64,000 bases of DNA. Source: Spirosoma validum (lineage in GTDB: Bacteria; Bacteroidota; Bacteroidia; Cytophagales; Spirosomataceae). The stretch is from the NCBI RefSeq assembly GCF_014699035.1, contig NZ_JACXAA010000001.1, forward strand, positions 310,001 through 374,000. Reading direction: 5' to 3'. A model generated the notes under the pieces. It was not told where the DNA came from, searched no databases, and was given only the letters and a program-made list of their open reading frames with translations. Below are positions 33,387 through 42,481 of the stretch, in pieces (within the stretch, counting starts at the first letter, position 1; the number at the start of each line of letters is the position of its first letter). The position numbers were made by a program, and so were the translations under genes.

Positions 33387-34163
33387 TTACTGATCGGACT
33401 CAATCGGCCCAACAACCCACAAATCCATTGTCTCACCAACACGAATGCGCTCGCCCGAACGGGCTTCAGGATGCTGCCGGACAACCGTTCCAACCTCCTT
33501 CTCGGGGTCGGTAACGGAAATTTTTGTACCTACCTTCAGATTAGACCCACGAATGGCGGCTTCGGCTTCATCAAGCTGTAAACCCACTACGTCGGGTACA
33601 GCAAACATGGTGCTACCCAGGCCATCGCCAATTTCAAAGTCAATTTTTGCCCCTTTCGGCACAGGCGTACCGGGTGCAATTTCTTTCCCGTTATAAAGCT
33701 GATGAAGAACCGCATTTTTGGCTACGTCCGGTACGTATGTTTGCTCGCCTAACTCCAGACCTATCGATATCAGGTTCAGCTTAGCGCTCTGAAGCGTCAG
33801 GTTAACCAATTGTGGCATCGACACCAAAGGTGCTACGCGTCTGGTGATCGTTAAATATATTTTACGACCCTCTTTTACTTTTGAGTTTGCTCGTGGGTAC
33901 TGCTGAACAACCGTTAACGGCTGTGATTTAGCCACATAGGTACAGTCGCTGACTTCATAGCGCAAGCCCCGGTCATCCAGAAGATTTTGCATCTCATCAA
34001 AACTCAGGCCAGATACGTCGGGTACAGTAATTGTCTGTCCATGGTTGGTCGTGAATGGTAAATAAACAAAGAAAAACGCCAGAAATAAGGCAGCTACTAA
34101 GGCCAGAATAATGCCAAATTGAATCAGCAGATCAGAAAAGGAGCGGGTGCTGATTTTAGTCAT
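33387..34163 (-). CDS. Membrane-anchored PASTA-repeat protein
   Basis: 258 residues. One membrane segment (about 14-33, GIILALVAALFLAFFFVYLP) is followed by three PASTA domains. Their starts read TVPDVSGLSFDEMQNLLDD, VSMPQLVNLTLQSAKLNLIS and AVPDVVGLQLDEAEAAIRG. There is no kinase domain, unlike PASTA Ser/Thr kinases. PASTA repeats bind peptidoglycan or muropeptides in other bacteria. The protein should face the periplasm and monitor or bind the cell wall. It lies 23 bp after the start of the T9SS cargo gene on the same strand. Confidence 0.93.
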   Translation of the reverse strand: MTKISTRSFSDLLIQFGIILALVAALFLAFFFVYLPFTTNHGQTITVPDVSGLSFDEMQNLLDDRGLRYEVSDCTYVAKSQPLTVVQQYPRANSKVKEGRKIYLTITRRVAPLVSMPQLVNLTLQSAKLNLISIGLELGEQTYVPDVAKNAVLHQLYNGKEIAPGTPVPKGAKIDFEIGDGLGSTMFAVPDVVGLQLDEAEAAIRGSNLKVGTKISVTDPEKEVGTVVRQHPEARSGERIRVGETMDLWVVGPIESDQ

Positions 34164-34291
34164 TCGTTCGTAAAAAAATCATTCATTATCTGTTACGGTC
34201 ATCGGTTTGCCCGGAAGTACGGAGATAGGCAACCGAATGATAGTCAATAGCAAAACGTATTGATTCGGTAAAATTAACGGTTTGCCTATGG

Positions 34292-34900
34292 CTACCGATA
34301 CCCCGCCAGCATTTTTTTAATATACTTTCCGAGAATATCGAACTCCAAATTAACGACATCACCAGCTTTCAGGTTGCGAAAATTCGTGTGTTCGTACGTA
34401 TACGGAATGATGGTAACGCGGAAGCTATCGTACTGCGAATTAAAAACGGTTAAACTCACGCCATTAATACAAATGGACCCTTTTTCGACGGTGATATTTC
34501 GATTATTCGGATCAACATCCATATCCGCATCGTACTGAAAATCGAAGAGCCAGCTCCCATTTAAATCCTGTACGTTCGTGCATACGCCTGTCTGATCGAC
34601 ATGCCCCTGAACAATATGTCCGTCGAAACGTCCATTTGCGGGCATACAGCGTTCCAGATTGACCCGATCGCCGATGGCAAATTGACCCAGATTCGTTTTT
34701 TTCAGGGTTTCATCAACCGCCGTTACGGTGTAGCTCCCATCAGCAACGCTGGTCACCGTCAGGCAGACACCGTTGTGGTTGACACTCTGGTCTATTTTCA
34801 GTTCAGAAGCCAGCGTTGATTCAATACTAAATGTCAGATTCGTGCCCTCAGCTTTAATAGCGGCTACCAGGCCAGTGCTTTCAACAATACCAGTAAACAT
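34292..34900 (-). CDS. ribE: Riboflavin synthase, alpha chain
   Basis: 202 residues, two similar barrels. It starts MFTGIVESTGLVAAIKAEGT and has NHNGVCLTVTSV in the first half and ICINGVSLTVFNS in the second. It catalyses dismutation of two 6,7-dimethyl-8-ribityllumazine into riboflavin. Length and motifs are complete. No other rib gene is nearby, and no FMN riboswitch is seen in the 33-bp gap upstream. It may be read through from the amino-sugar cluster upstream. Confidence 0.96.
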   Translation of the reverse strand: MFTGIVESTGLVAAIKAEGTNLTFSIESTLASELKIDQSVNHNGVCLTVTSVADGSYTVTAVDETLKKTNLGQFAIGDRVNLERCMPANGRFDGHIVQGHVDQTGVCTNVQDLNGSWLFDFQYDADMDVDPNNRNITVEKGSICINGVSLTVFNSQYDSFRVTIIPYTYEHTNFRNLKAGDVVNLEFDILGKYIKKMLAGYR

Positions 34901-34933
34901 AAAAGTCGTTAGTTGTAGTCGATAATCATACGC

Positions 34934-35731
34934 TCAGCCCCGATCACCAATTGACCGCAACGCTTGGCTATGACCATCGACTACCATAAACAGCGAACTG
35001 CCGAAGGGGGTTCGGCGCAGAAGTTTTTGTTCAGATTTAACAATCCGGTACAAGATTTCATTCAGCCACGTACTGGGCATATAAACATCCGACTGGGCTT
35101 CTTCAGGTTTTCGCCACCCTACTCTTAATTGTAGGCGCTGCCACTGGCGCATTCCTAGAATCATAGGCGACAAGGCGAAACTCCAGTAGGTCGCATAAGC
35201 AATATAGAGCCCGGCAGCGGGCATTAACTGGTCAAAATCGGCCAGCATAAATCGTCGGATAACCCCAACAGCAATGTCATGCTGCCCCTGAAATACGTTG
35301 AACGCGTTGTTATTACTGATCAGAATTCCATCGGGCTTCAAGCGGTGTGCCAATGACGTTATCAACGGAGGCAAGTCGGCTTCGTTGAAATAGCAAAAAA
35401 CGTCATTGCAAATAATAACGTCGTATCGAACTTCCGGCTCGAACGTAGCGAGGTCATTCAGATTAACACACGTAACGGAAAGATGGCGCTCATGGCAAAA
35501 TGCTACAGCTTCTGCCGATCCATCAATTCCACGCAGATTCGTGTACCCCCGGCGATGTAAACAATCCAGCATGCCTCCCGTGCCGCAGCCTGCGTCTAAA
35601 ATGGCTATATCCCGACGGTTACCGAAGCGTTGACGTATCGACTCTTCTACGCGTTCGTGCAGAATGCGATACCACCAAAGTTGTCCCTCCAGCCGGAACA
35701 TCTTTTCGTATTCCTCTAAACGGCTGATCAT
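34934..35731 (-). CDS. Class I SAM-dependent methyltransferase
   Basis: 265 residues. SAM motif I is AILDAGCGTGGMLDCL; a second block is YDVIICNDVFCYFN. The Rossmann domain covers about residues 35-190, then a C-terminal part with Trp-rich stretches. Its ATG overlaps the stop of the GT2 gene by four bases, so it belongs to the amino-sugar operon. A role in methylating a sugar or a lipid-linked glycan fits but is inference; N-methylation of the 3-amino group would be one possibility. No closer family was recognised. Confidence 0.87.
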   Translation of the reverse strand: MISRLEEYEKMFRLEGQLWWYRILHERVEESIRQRFGNRRDIAILDAGCGTGGMLDCLHRRGYTNLRGIDGSAEAVAFCHERHLSVTCVNLNDLATFEPEVRYDVIICNDVFCYFNEADLPPLITSLAHRLKPDGILISNNNAFNVFQGQHDIAVGVIRRFMLADFDQLMPAAGLYIAYATYWSFALSPMILGMRQWQRLQLRVGWRKPEEAQSDVYMPSTWLNEILYRIVKSEQKLLRRTPFGSSLFMVVDGHSQALRSIGDRG

Positions 35732-36726
35732 AAAAAAGACAGGAAGGAAAACAGAAGAGGGAGAATGGGATACAAAATGGAATAAGCCGTATCTCTTCCT
35801 TGCTTCTCTCCCACTTGTTTCTTCTTTTTTTCTACATACGGGGGCAAACCACTGTAGGCCATGAATAACTTACCAAGGTATTCGCCCAGAACACCTAAAA
35901 AGAGTAATTGCACACCTAAGCCTATGGTAATCGCCCAAAGTATGATTAGCCAGTTGGTAATCGATAAGGCACCAACTAACCAACTTAGTAACAGCAAGAA
36001 CCCACCTATTAGACCCAATCCAAGTAAAGCGATGCCCGCTATGGTAAATATACGTATTGGCCAGAGTGAATAACCAATAAACACGTTTAGAAAGAGAGCG
36101 ATGAGCTTGCGGACAGTATAATTTGATCGTCCTTCGGCTCGCGCACTGTGAGGCACCGTGACGCTACCAACATTACGCGTTACCCGAAAAATCAGACCGT
36201 CGATATACGGATATGGACCTTTGTAGCGAATAATTTCCTCGACAACCTCACGGCCAATCAGCTTAAAACTTGACAGGTATAAATTACGAGGCTTGCCAAT
36301 TGAATAAGTCGTTAACGTATTGACCAGCCAGCTCCCCATGTTCCGAAACCAGTGATGCTGCTTTTGGTCGTACCGGCTATATACAACGTCATACTGTTTT
36401 GTTTCAGCGGTCTCAACGAGCGTTAAAATAGATTCGGGAGGGTTCTGAAAATCGTCGTCAATAATCACTACGTATTCACCAACGGTATGATTGAGGCCAC
36501 ATAAAACAGCATTGAATTCGCCGAAATTCCGACGTAGTGAAATGAAGCGAACGCTGTTGTATTTCGCTTCCAGCTGTTGGCACACTTCTTCCGAACGATC
36601 CGGGCTCCCGTCGTTCACCAACACAATCTCAAAGGCCCGACCAGCCAGACATACCTGCAAACGATCGACCAACGGACCGATTGTTCGCTCGCTGTTATAG
36701 ACTGGAATAACGACAGACAGATTCAT
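35728..36726 (-). CDS. GT2-family polyprenol-phosphate glycosyltransferase
   Basis: 332 residues. A GT-A domain (SVVIPVYNSERTIGPLVD; IIDDDFQNPPESI holding the metal-binding DDD) is followed by two membrane helices (about 230-295, GIALLGLGLIGGFLLLLSWL and the next). This is the DPM1/ArnC/GtrB pattern. Such enzymes move a sugar from a nucleotide to a polyprenyl phosphate. The C-terminal ~28 residues after VEKKKKQ are unusual and hydrophobic; they are encoded by a purine-rich intergenic stretch. It lies between the DegT-type aminotransferase gene and the methyltransferase gene. Confidence 0.92.
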   Translation of the reverse strand: MNLSVVIPVYNSERTIGPLVDRLQVCLAGRAFEIVLVNDGSPDRSEEVCQQLEAKYNSVRFISLRRNFGEFNAVLCGLNHTVGEYVVIIDDDFQNPPESILTLVETAETKQYDVVYSRYDQKQHHWFRNMGSWLVNTLTTYSIGKPRNLYLSSFKLIGREVVEEIIRYKGPYPYIDGLIFRVTRNVGSVTVPHSARAEGRSNYTVRKLIALFLNVFIGYSLWPIRIFTIAGIALLGLGLIGGFLLLLSWLVGALSITNWLIILWAITIGLGVQLLFLGVLGEYLGKLFMAYSGLPPYVEKKKKQVGEKQGRDTAYSILYPILPLLFSFLSFL

Positions 36727-36735
36727 GGCCTAAAA

Positions 36736-36803
36736 GAAAGAACGATAGAGTAAAAGGATAAAAACCTACCGGAGGCATCACTCTTTCACGCTATCGCTCT
36801 TTC
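36736..36803. repeat. Inverted repeat spanning the end of the aminotransferase gene
   Basis: GAAAGAACGATAG (36736-36748) pairs with CTATCGCTCTTTC (36791-36803), one mismatch. The right arm lies inside the last codons of the aminotransferase gene (encoding SERAIA) and its stop. Confidence 0.65.
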
Positions 36804-37889
36804 ACTCATTAAATTAATCGTATCAATTACATAAGCTATCTCTCCGTCTGTCAGCGTCGGATTAAGGGGGAGACTAACGACTTCTTTATGAAGCTGTTCC
36901 GCAATCGGAAACGACAAATGAGCAAAGGTTTCATAAGCTTGCTGACGATGCGGTGGAATTGGATAGTGAACATCTGTGCCAATCCCTCGTTCGCGAAGGA
37001 AAGTCCGTAAAGCGTCACGCCGGGGGTGTCGAATCACAAACAAATGCCAGGCATCCTGGTCAAGCTGGTCTGACGGTGGCAACATGACGTCCGGGTTGCA
37101 GATGCGACTCAGATACTGCTGAGCCAGCGCACGTCGCCGTTTATTTTCATCATCCAGCCAAGGAAGTTTGACGGAAAGTATAGCAGCCTGTATTTCGTCC
37201 AAACGGCTGTTATGGCCCAGATAGTCATTAACGTATTTCTGCTTCGAGCCATAATTTCGTAATGCTCGCAGCTTATCGGCTAACGTATCATCATTGGTAG
37301 TAATTGCTCCGGCATCGCCTAACGCACCCAGGTTTTTGCTCGGGTAAAAACTCCAAGCAGCGGCATCGCCAAGACTACCTGCCTGTTTTTTTTGGTAAAG
37401 CGCACCATGAGCCTGGGCAGCATCTTCAAGTACGTTTAAGTTATATTGTTTCGCCAACGTATTGATCGGTTCCATATCGCAACAGCGCCCGTACAGATGA
37501 ACGGGAAGAATCGCTCTGGTACACGAAGTAATAGCCACTTCCAGCTTAGCGGGATCGAGCAAATAGGTTTGTGGATCAGGTTCGACGAATACGGGAGTCA
37601 GGCCAGCCAGCGTGATACTTTGTACAGATGCGATATAGGCATTCGCGGCTACAATAACCTCACTTCCTGCCGGGAAGTCCCATGCTTTCAGCACCAATGT
37701 CAGCGCATCCAGCCCGTTGGCGACCCCAATACAATGGCGTGTTTGGCAATAGGCCGCAAATTGCTGCTCAAATGCTTCGACTTCCTGACCTAGAATGTAC
37801 CATCCTGATTGAAGAACACGCTTTATAGCCTCTTCGATCGCTACAGAATGCGGTTCATTTACACGTTTTAGATCCAGAAATGGAATCAT
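36786..37889 (-). CDS. DegT/DnrJ/EryC1-family sugar aminotransferase
   Basis: 367 residues. A PLP-dependent enzyme that adds an amino group to a nucleotide-linked keto sugar. The catalytic Lys is in [16 protein letters not shown]. Other blocks are [29 protein letters not shown], and [15 protein letters not shown]. Context with the FdtA-like gene points to dTDP-3-amino-3,6-dideoxyhexose synthesis (FdtB/QdtB type). Its ATG overlaps the FdtA-like stop by four bases. The C terminus (SERAIA) is supplied by an inverted repeat, an unusual ending. Confidence 0.93.
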   Translation of the reverse strand: MIPFLDLKRVNEPHSVAIEEAIKRVLQSGWYILGQEVEAFEQQFAAYCQTRHCIGVANGLDALTLVLKAWDFPAGSEVIVAANAYIASVQSITLAGLTPVFVEPDPQTYLLDPAKLEVAITSCTRAILPVHLYGRCCDMEPINTLAKQYNLNVLEDAAQAHGALYQKKQAGSLGDAAAWSFYPSKNLGALGDAGAITTNDDTLADKLRALRNYGSKQKYVNDYLGHNSRLDEIQAAILSVKLPWLDDENKRRRALAQQYLSRICNPDVMLPPSDQLDQDAWHLFVIRHPRRDALRTFLRERGIGTDVHYPIPPHRQQAYETFAHLSFPIAEQLHKEVVSLPLNPTLTDGEIAYVIDTINLMSERAIA

Positions 37890-38293
37890 TCCGAGTCAAC
37901 CATTACCGACTCGCCAGACCGCTTCCCTGCGGGATAGGGCTCGTAGATGTAATCGTCTTTGTCGTACAGTTCGTTTGAGACGACCAATAGAATAGCATCC
38001 TCCGAGAACTCGTCCATTGTATGCCAGTCTTCAGGCTTTAGGACCAGACACTGACGCGGATTTGATAATTGAAATGTGGTTTCCTCCACACCGTTGTCAC
38101 TATATACCCGGCAACTACCATGCAGACAGATAAGCGCATTCCACGCTTTATGATGACGATGTCCCGCCCGGGCTGCCTGACCAGCTTCATAAATGTAAAA
38201 AACTCGCTGAATCACACCAGGAATGATATGTTCAAATACGGTCAAGTTTCCATTACCTGAAGTGAATGTCTTTAATTCATAAAGTTGGGCCAT
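37886..38293 (-). CDS. FdtA/QdtA-like sugar 3,4-ketoisomerase (cupin)
   Basis: 135 residues with one cupin domain. It has [38 protein letters not shown], and [20 protein letters not shown]. The cluster of His residues (RAGHRHHK) fits the active site of dTDP-4-keto-6-deoxyglucose 3,4-ketoisomerases (FdtA/QdtA/TylX3 group). It makes the 3-keto sugar that the next gene aminates. It leads the operon FdtA-DegT-GT2-methyltransferase. dTDP-glucose synthesis genes are not here. Confidence 0.92.
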   Translation of the reverse strand: MAQLYELKTFTSGNGNLTVFEHIIPGVIQRVFYIYEAGQAARAGHRHHKAWNALICLHGSCRVYSDNGVEETTFQLSNPRQCLVLKPEDWHTMDEFSEDAILLVVSNELYDKDDYIYEPYPAGKRSGESVMVDSE

Positions 38294-38557
38294 TCGCAGA
38301 AAAACAGTTAACTAATTAGAGGATGTGGCATTTTTTGAGGCTTAAAGTTATTAAAAAACAATTAAACCCGGCCAAACAAAATACGTTGTTTGCATAAACT
38401 TAATGACTTACTGATACGTAGTAGATATACTCAGCCGTAAAATACTCTTAGAATCCTCATATTTTCCGATTTTCTCACAAAAACAGGTAAAGTTTTGAGA
38501 GTAGCTCATTATTGATTTTAACAAACCATTAATATAGCAATTGTTTACAGATAGACG
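38294..38557. other. Divergent promoter region between the FdtA-like and DUF1684 genes
   Basis: 264 bp, AT-rich, no gene. It contains CAAACAA-N6-TTGTTTG (38373-38392), a short palindrome whose arms also read as TTTG elements in both directions, and an imperfect hairpin near 38470-38500. It probably carries both promoters. Confidence 0.45.
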
Positions 38558-39202
38558 ATGTTAAAGAATAGATTTTTTCTGACCGGCTTATTTCTTCTTG
38601 CCCTTATTGTTCTGTATTATACCTTTTTCGATGGAGGTAATATAACATCAAGTGCAGGTTTGGATGAGTCGATCAATCCAGAAACGTATCGTCAGCAAGT
38701 CGATGTACAGCGAAAGGAAAAAGATCATTTTCTCCAGACAGATGCGGAATCACCTGTTCCTAACAAGAGTTCGTTCAAAGGACTGGTTTATTTTAAGCCA
38801 GATCCGGCTTATCGTGTAGTAGCCCGACTCGAACCCTTTGCCGATAAAACTCAGAAACTCGTTGTTCGGATGAGCGATGGCAGCGAAGAGGTATACGATA
38901 AGTTTGCCCACGCGGTTTTCAGCCTGAATGGAGAAGCATGCCGGTTGTTGATTGTAAAACTTCAGAATACATATTCTATTTTGTTTCGTGATGCTACGTC
39001 GGGTAAGGAAACGTACGGTGGAGGTCGTTACCTTGAACTCGACCCGGCCAAGCTAACTGATAATCATGTCATATTGGATTTTAACGGAGCCTACAATCCC
39101 TATTGTGCGTATAATCCTACCTATGCCTGCCCGATTCCCCCAGCCGAAAATACACTTACCATTCCTGTAAAAGCAGGCGAGAAATACAAAGAGCATCAGT
39201 AG
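38558..39202 (+). CDS. DUF1684 family membrane-anchored protein
   Basis: 214 residues. An N-terminal membrane segment (about 5-23, RFFLTGLFLLALIVLYYTFF) is followed by a DUF1684 domain. It has DFNGAYNPYCAYNPTYACP near the end, the hallmark of the family, plus FKPDPAYRVVARLEPF and GEACRLLIVKLQ. Activity is unknown. It lies upstream of pheT on the same strand but pheT has its own promoter. Confidence 0.93.
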   Translation: MLKNRFFLTGLFLLALIVLYYTFFDGGNITSSAGLDESINPETYRQQVDVQRKEKDHFLQTDAESPVPNKSSFKGLVYFKPDPAYRVVARLEPFADKTQKLVVRMSDGSEEVYDKFAHAVFSLNGEACRLLIVKLQNTYSILFRDATSGKETYGGGRYLELDPAKLTDNHVILDFNGAYNPYCAYNPTYACPIPPAENTLTIPVKAGEKYKEHQ

Positions 39203-39265
39203 CGCACTTTAGCAGGCGTTTCGTTTTTTGATGGGAATAATCAATTAGCCAATCAACCATTTATC

Positions 39266-39273
39266 TAACTTTG
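39266..39273 (+). promoter_or_regulatory. -7 box of the pheT promoter
   Basis: TAACTTTG fits TAnnTTTG, 25 bp before the pheT ATG at 39299. No good -33 element was found. Confidence 0.5.
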
Positions 39274-39298
39274 TGGCAATTATTTGTTTTGCCGCTGT

Positions 39299-41743
39299 AT
39301 GGAGATTTCCTATAAATGGTTACAAGAGTTTATTGAATTACCCGAATCCCCCGAACAGGTCGGAAAATTACTTACCTCGACTGGTCTGGAAGTAGAAGGA
39401 ATTGAAAAGATTGAGGCTATACCGGGCGGTCTGGAAGGTGTCGTAATTGGCGAAGTACTGACCTGCACGAAACATCCAGACGCCGATAAGTTGAGTCTGA
39501 CTACGGTAGACGTAGGTACTGATCAGCCACTACCCATCGTGTGTGGTGCACCTAACGTAGCAGCCGGTCAGAAAGTGGTTGTAGCGCTGGTAGGCGCAAC
39601 GTTACACCCCCGTTCGGGCGATCAGGATGCCGCCCAGCCGTTCCAGATCAAAAAAGCCAAGATACGGGGAGCAGCGTCAGAAGGGATGATTTGCGCCGAA
39701 GATGAAATCGGACTCGGAACCTCTCATGCTGGTATCATGGTTTTGGACACTACGTTACCAAACGGAACACCAGCTGCCCGTTATTTCAATCTCGAAGCTG
39801 ACTATCAGATTGCCATTGGTCTGACGCCGAATCGAATTGATGCCGCATCGCATTTCGGTACCGCCCGTGATTTAAAAGCTGTGCTAAACCGGTCTCTGCA
39901 ACTGCCATCGGTTGATGCGTTTGTTGTTGACAACACCGACCTTACGCTTGATGTAGCCGTAGAAGACAAAGCCGACTGCCCACGGTACACAGGCTTAACG
40001 ATCAGTGGTCTTACTGTTGGCGAATCGCCGGACTGGCTGAAACAGCGGTTACTGAGCATTGGTTTAAAACCGATTAACAACATTGTCGACGTAACGAATT
40101 TCGTTTGTTATGACCTGGGGCAGCCGCTTCATGCATTCGATGCGGATAAGATTGCTGGCGGCAAGGTGCTGGTAAAAACTTTACCCGAAGAAACACCTTT
40201 TGTTACCCTCGATGGCGTAGAGCGAAAACTCACGGCTACAGACCTGATGATTTGCGACGCGGAAAAGCCCATGTGCATTGCAGGTGTATTTGGCGGTCAG
40301 TATTCAGGTGTTTCAGCACAAACAACCCGGATTTTTCTGGAATCAGCTTATTTCTCGGCTACCTCTGTCCGTAAAACTGCTCAGCATCATGGCCTGAAAA
40401 CCGATGCTTCGTTCCGATTCGAGCGAGGTACCGATCCGAACATCCCCGTGTTCGCGCTGAAGCGGGCGGCTTTGCTGATTCAACAAGTCGCAGGAGGAGT
40501 TATCAGTTCTGACATTACCGATCTATATCCTGATCCCATCGAGCCGTTCCGTGTGCCGGTACGCTATCGAAATATTGATCGCCTGATTGGTATTCAAATC
40601 GACCGGACGGAAATTCTTCGAATTCTGAATGCGTTAGATATTCAGGCCGAGGAATTAACACCAGACGGATTTCTGGCCATCGTTCCACCATATCGTGTAG
40701 ACGTAACACGCGAGGCTGATGTGATTGAAGAAATCCTGCGGATTTACGGACTTGACAACGTACCACTATCGGTTACGCTGGCAGCTGATTCGCTATCAGA
40801 ATTTCCGAAGACGGACCCTGACCAATGGCAAAGTCGCGTAGGGCAACTGCTGGCCGCAAATGGTTTTTATGAGATTTTGACCCTGTCACTTACACGTCCA
40901 GGTTATCACGATGCCATTCGACCGTCTCTAACGGGTGATGACGTAACGTTGCTAAATCCGTTAAGTGAAGAACTGTCCGTTATGCGTCAGTCGTTGTTGT
41001 TTTCGTCGCTTGAAACCCTGATTTATAACGCAAACCGTCGTCAGAAAGACTTGAAATTCTTCGAGTTTGGCAAAGTTTATCATAAAGTAAAACTTGAAGA
41101 TGGCGCGACGAAGTACGTTGAGAAAATGCGCTTAAGTATAGCTATGCTCGGCAATCAGGAAGCAGAAAGCTGGCTTCAAAAAGGTCAGCCGGTTGCTTAT
41201 CATGATCTGGCTACGGCTGTGCAGCGAATTCTGAATCTGTTTCGCATTAAATCGTTTGACACCCAGCCTGCCGACTCAACACTGTTTCAGTACGGCATAA
41301 CCTACGTTGTTAACAAGAAACCACTGGTTAGTTTAGGATTGGTTCAACCTAAACTAACCAAACTAGTCGATCTCAAGCAGCCGGTTTTTTACGCTGACTT
41401 TGACTGGCAGGCGCTGTTAAAGCTGGCGACGAACAAAGCTCGTTATGAAGAAGTATCGCGGTTCCCGGAAGTTCGTCGCGATTTATCGCTGGTGCTCGAT
41501 AAGGGCGTCACCTTCGAACAAATCAGTCGACTGGCCCGTCAGACCGAACGAAAATTGTTACGTACGATCAATGTCTTCGACGTATATGAAGGCGAAAATT
41601 TAGGCAAGGAGAAAAAAGCGTATTCGGTTAGCTTTATGCTACAGGATTCGGCTCAAACCCTTACCGATGTAACTATTGATAAAACGATGAAACGGCTCAT
41701 GACAGCTTTCGAACAGGAATTGGGAGCTGTTATCCGAAAATAA
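39299..41743 (+). CDS. pheT: Phenylalanyl-tRNA synthetase beta subunit
   Basis: 814 residues from ATG 39299 (MEISYKWLQEFIELPESPEQ); a longer in-frame TTG start at 39284 is less likely. Domains: tRNA-binding OB fold (about 40-155, TCTKHPDADKLSLTTVDVG), B3/B4 editing domain (about 210-390), B5 (about 405-475), core (about 490-700), and C-terminal FDX-ACB (about 720-814, SRFPEVRRDLSLVLDKGV). It charges tRNA-Phe with PheS, whose gene is not in the window. The next genes, coiled-coil, zapA and rny, may be read from the same transcript. Confidence 0.97.
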   Translation: MEISYKWLQEFIELPESPEQVGKLLTSTGLEVEGIEKIEAIPGGLEGVVIGEVLTCTKHPDADKLSLTTVDVGTDQPLPIVCGAPNVAAGQKVVVALVGATLHPRSGDQDAAQPFQIKKAKIRGAASEGMICAEDEIGLGTSHAGIMVLDTTLPNGTPAARYFNLEADYQIAIGLTPNRIDAASHFGTARDLKAVLNRSLQLPSVDAFVVDNTDLTLDVAVEDKADCPRYTGLTISGLTVGESPDWLKQRLLSIGLKPINNIVDVTNFVCYDLGQPLHAFDADKIAGGKVLVKTLPEETPFVTLDGVERKLTATDLMICDAEKPMCIAGVFGGQYSGVSAQTTRIFLESAYFSATSVRKTAQHHGLKTDASFRFERGTDPNIPVFALKRAALLIQQVAGGVISSDITDLYPDPIEPFRVPVRYRNIDRLIGIQIDRTEILRILNALDIQAEELTPDGFLAIVPPYRVDVTREADVIEEILRIYGLDNVPLSVTLAADSLSEFPKTDPDQWQSRVGQLLAANGFYEILTLSLTRPGYHDAIRPSLTGDDVTLLNPLSEELSVMRQSLLFSSLETLIYNANRRQKDLKFFEFGKVYHKVKLEDGATKYVEKMRLSIAMLGNQEAESWLQKGQPVAYHDLATAVQRILNLFRIKSFDTQPADSTLFQYGITYVVNKKPLVSLGLVQPKLTKLVDLKQPVFYADFDWQALLKLATNKARYEEVSRFPEVRRDLSLVLDKGVTFEQISRLARQTERKLLRTINVFDVYEGENLGKEKKAYSVSFMLQDSAQTLTDVTIDKTMKRLMTAFEQELGAVIRK

Positions 41744-41767
41744 GTAAAAAATGAGTGATTAGTTTTT

Positions 41768-41806
41768 ATACTGAATCATTCGTTTACCCATTCAGTTATT
41801 CAGTAT
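41768..41806. repeat. Inverted repeat next to the coiled-coil gene start
   Basis: ATACTGAAT (41768-41776) and ATTCAGTAT (41798-41806), perfect 9-bp arms with a 21-bp loop. The right arm ends 1 bp before the GTG start codon at 41808. Confidence 0.65.
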
Positions 41807-41807
41807 T

Positions 41808-42146
41808 GTGGCAAGCCAGGATCAAATTTTCGCGCTTATTGAGCAGCTCAAACGCAAAATTGAGTTACTCACTAACGTATACATCAGCGCACAGAATCGC
41901 ATACAGGAGCTGGAAACGAAAAATTCGATCCTGCGCAAACGGCTGAGCGAAAAGCAAACCCAGTTTAGTGAGTTTAGGAAAAAACATGTTTTTTCAGAAA
42001 AAAACACACCAAAGTCAAAAGATGATAGTATAATTGTAAAAGACAATCTGTCTCAGACAGATACGAATGCCGAATTAAAACAACAACTCGACGAGTATAT
42101 CCGGGAACTGGAACGCTGTATTGCTCACTTGAGTAGTTTGTCATAA
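41808..42146 (+). CDS. Small coiled-coil protein upstream of zapA
   Basis: 112 residues from a GTG start, which directly follows an inverted repeat. The first ~60 residues are a heptad-rich coil (FALIEQLKRKIELLTNVYIS, RIQELETKNSILRKRLSEKQ). The rest is charged, with a second short helix at the end (LDEYIRELERCIAHLSSL). The layout before zapA, and the length, suggest a ZapB-like or other division partner of ZapA, as often seen in Bacteroidota. The first codon GTG is preferred because the frame is closed upstream. Confidence 0.85.
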   Translation: MASQDQIFALIEQLKRKIELLTNVYISAQNRIQELETKNSILRKRLSEKQTQFSEFRKKHVFSEKNTPKSKDDSIIVKDNLSQTDTNAELKQQLDEYIRELERCIAHLSSLS

Positions 42147-42193
42147 ACCTAAATTGGCTCCGATAGATAGACTGATCTGAGCCGACTGCAGCA

Positions 42194-42481
42194 ATGGAAG
42201 AATTGCCAATCCGCATAAAGATAGCTGACCGAACCTACCGCTTGCGCGTAGAGCCGGAATCAGAAGCTATTGTGCGCGAAGCCGCCAAGCTGATTCAGGA
42301 ACAGATAAAGCAATATCGGGACGAGGGCATCAGCGATACGCAGGAAGCTCTGGCTATGGTAGCCTTCAACTGCTTAATGGAAAAGCTTAGAGGAGAACAT
42401 AAAACGCAGCGCTTACAACAAATGGTGTTTGACAAAATCACTCAGTTAGACCAGGTCGTTTCGCCGGTCATTACGACATAA
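42194..42481 (+). CDS. zapA: Cell division protein ZapA
   Basis: 95 residues. It has the ZapA pattern: an N-terminal strand pair (LPIRIKIADRTYRLRVEPES), then a helix (EAIVREAAKLIQEQIKQY), then the coiled coil (EALAMVAFNCLMEKLRGEHK). ZapA binds and bundles FtsZ polymers. It lies 47 bp after the coiled-coil gene and before rny. The order pheT, coiled coil, zapA, rny is a familiar Bacteroidota block, so the call by context and sequence agree. Confidence 0.93.
   Translation: MEELPIRIKIADRTYRLRVEPESEAIVREAAKLIQEQIKQYRDEGISDTQEALAMVAFNCLMEKLRGEHKTQRLQQMVFDKITQLDQVVSPVITT

Noticed and set aside
39284-39298. TTG start of pheT five codons upstream
   Set aside because: MEISYKWL at 39299 matches the usual PheT beginning, and the leader after the -7 box would be too short for the upstream start.
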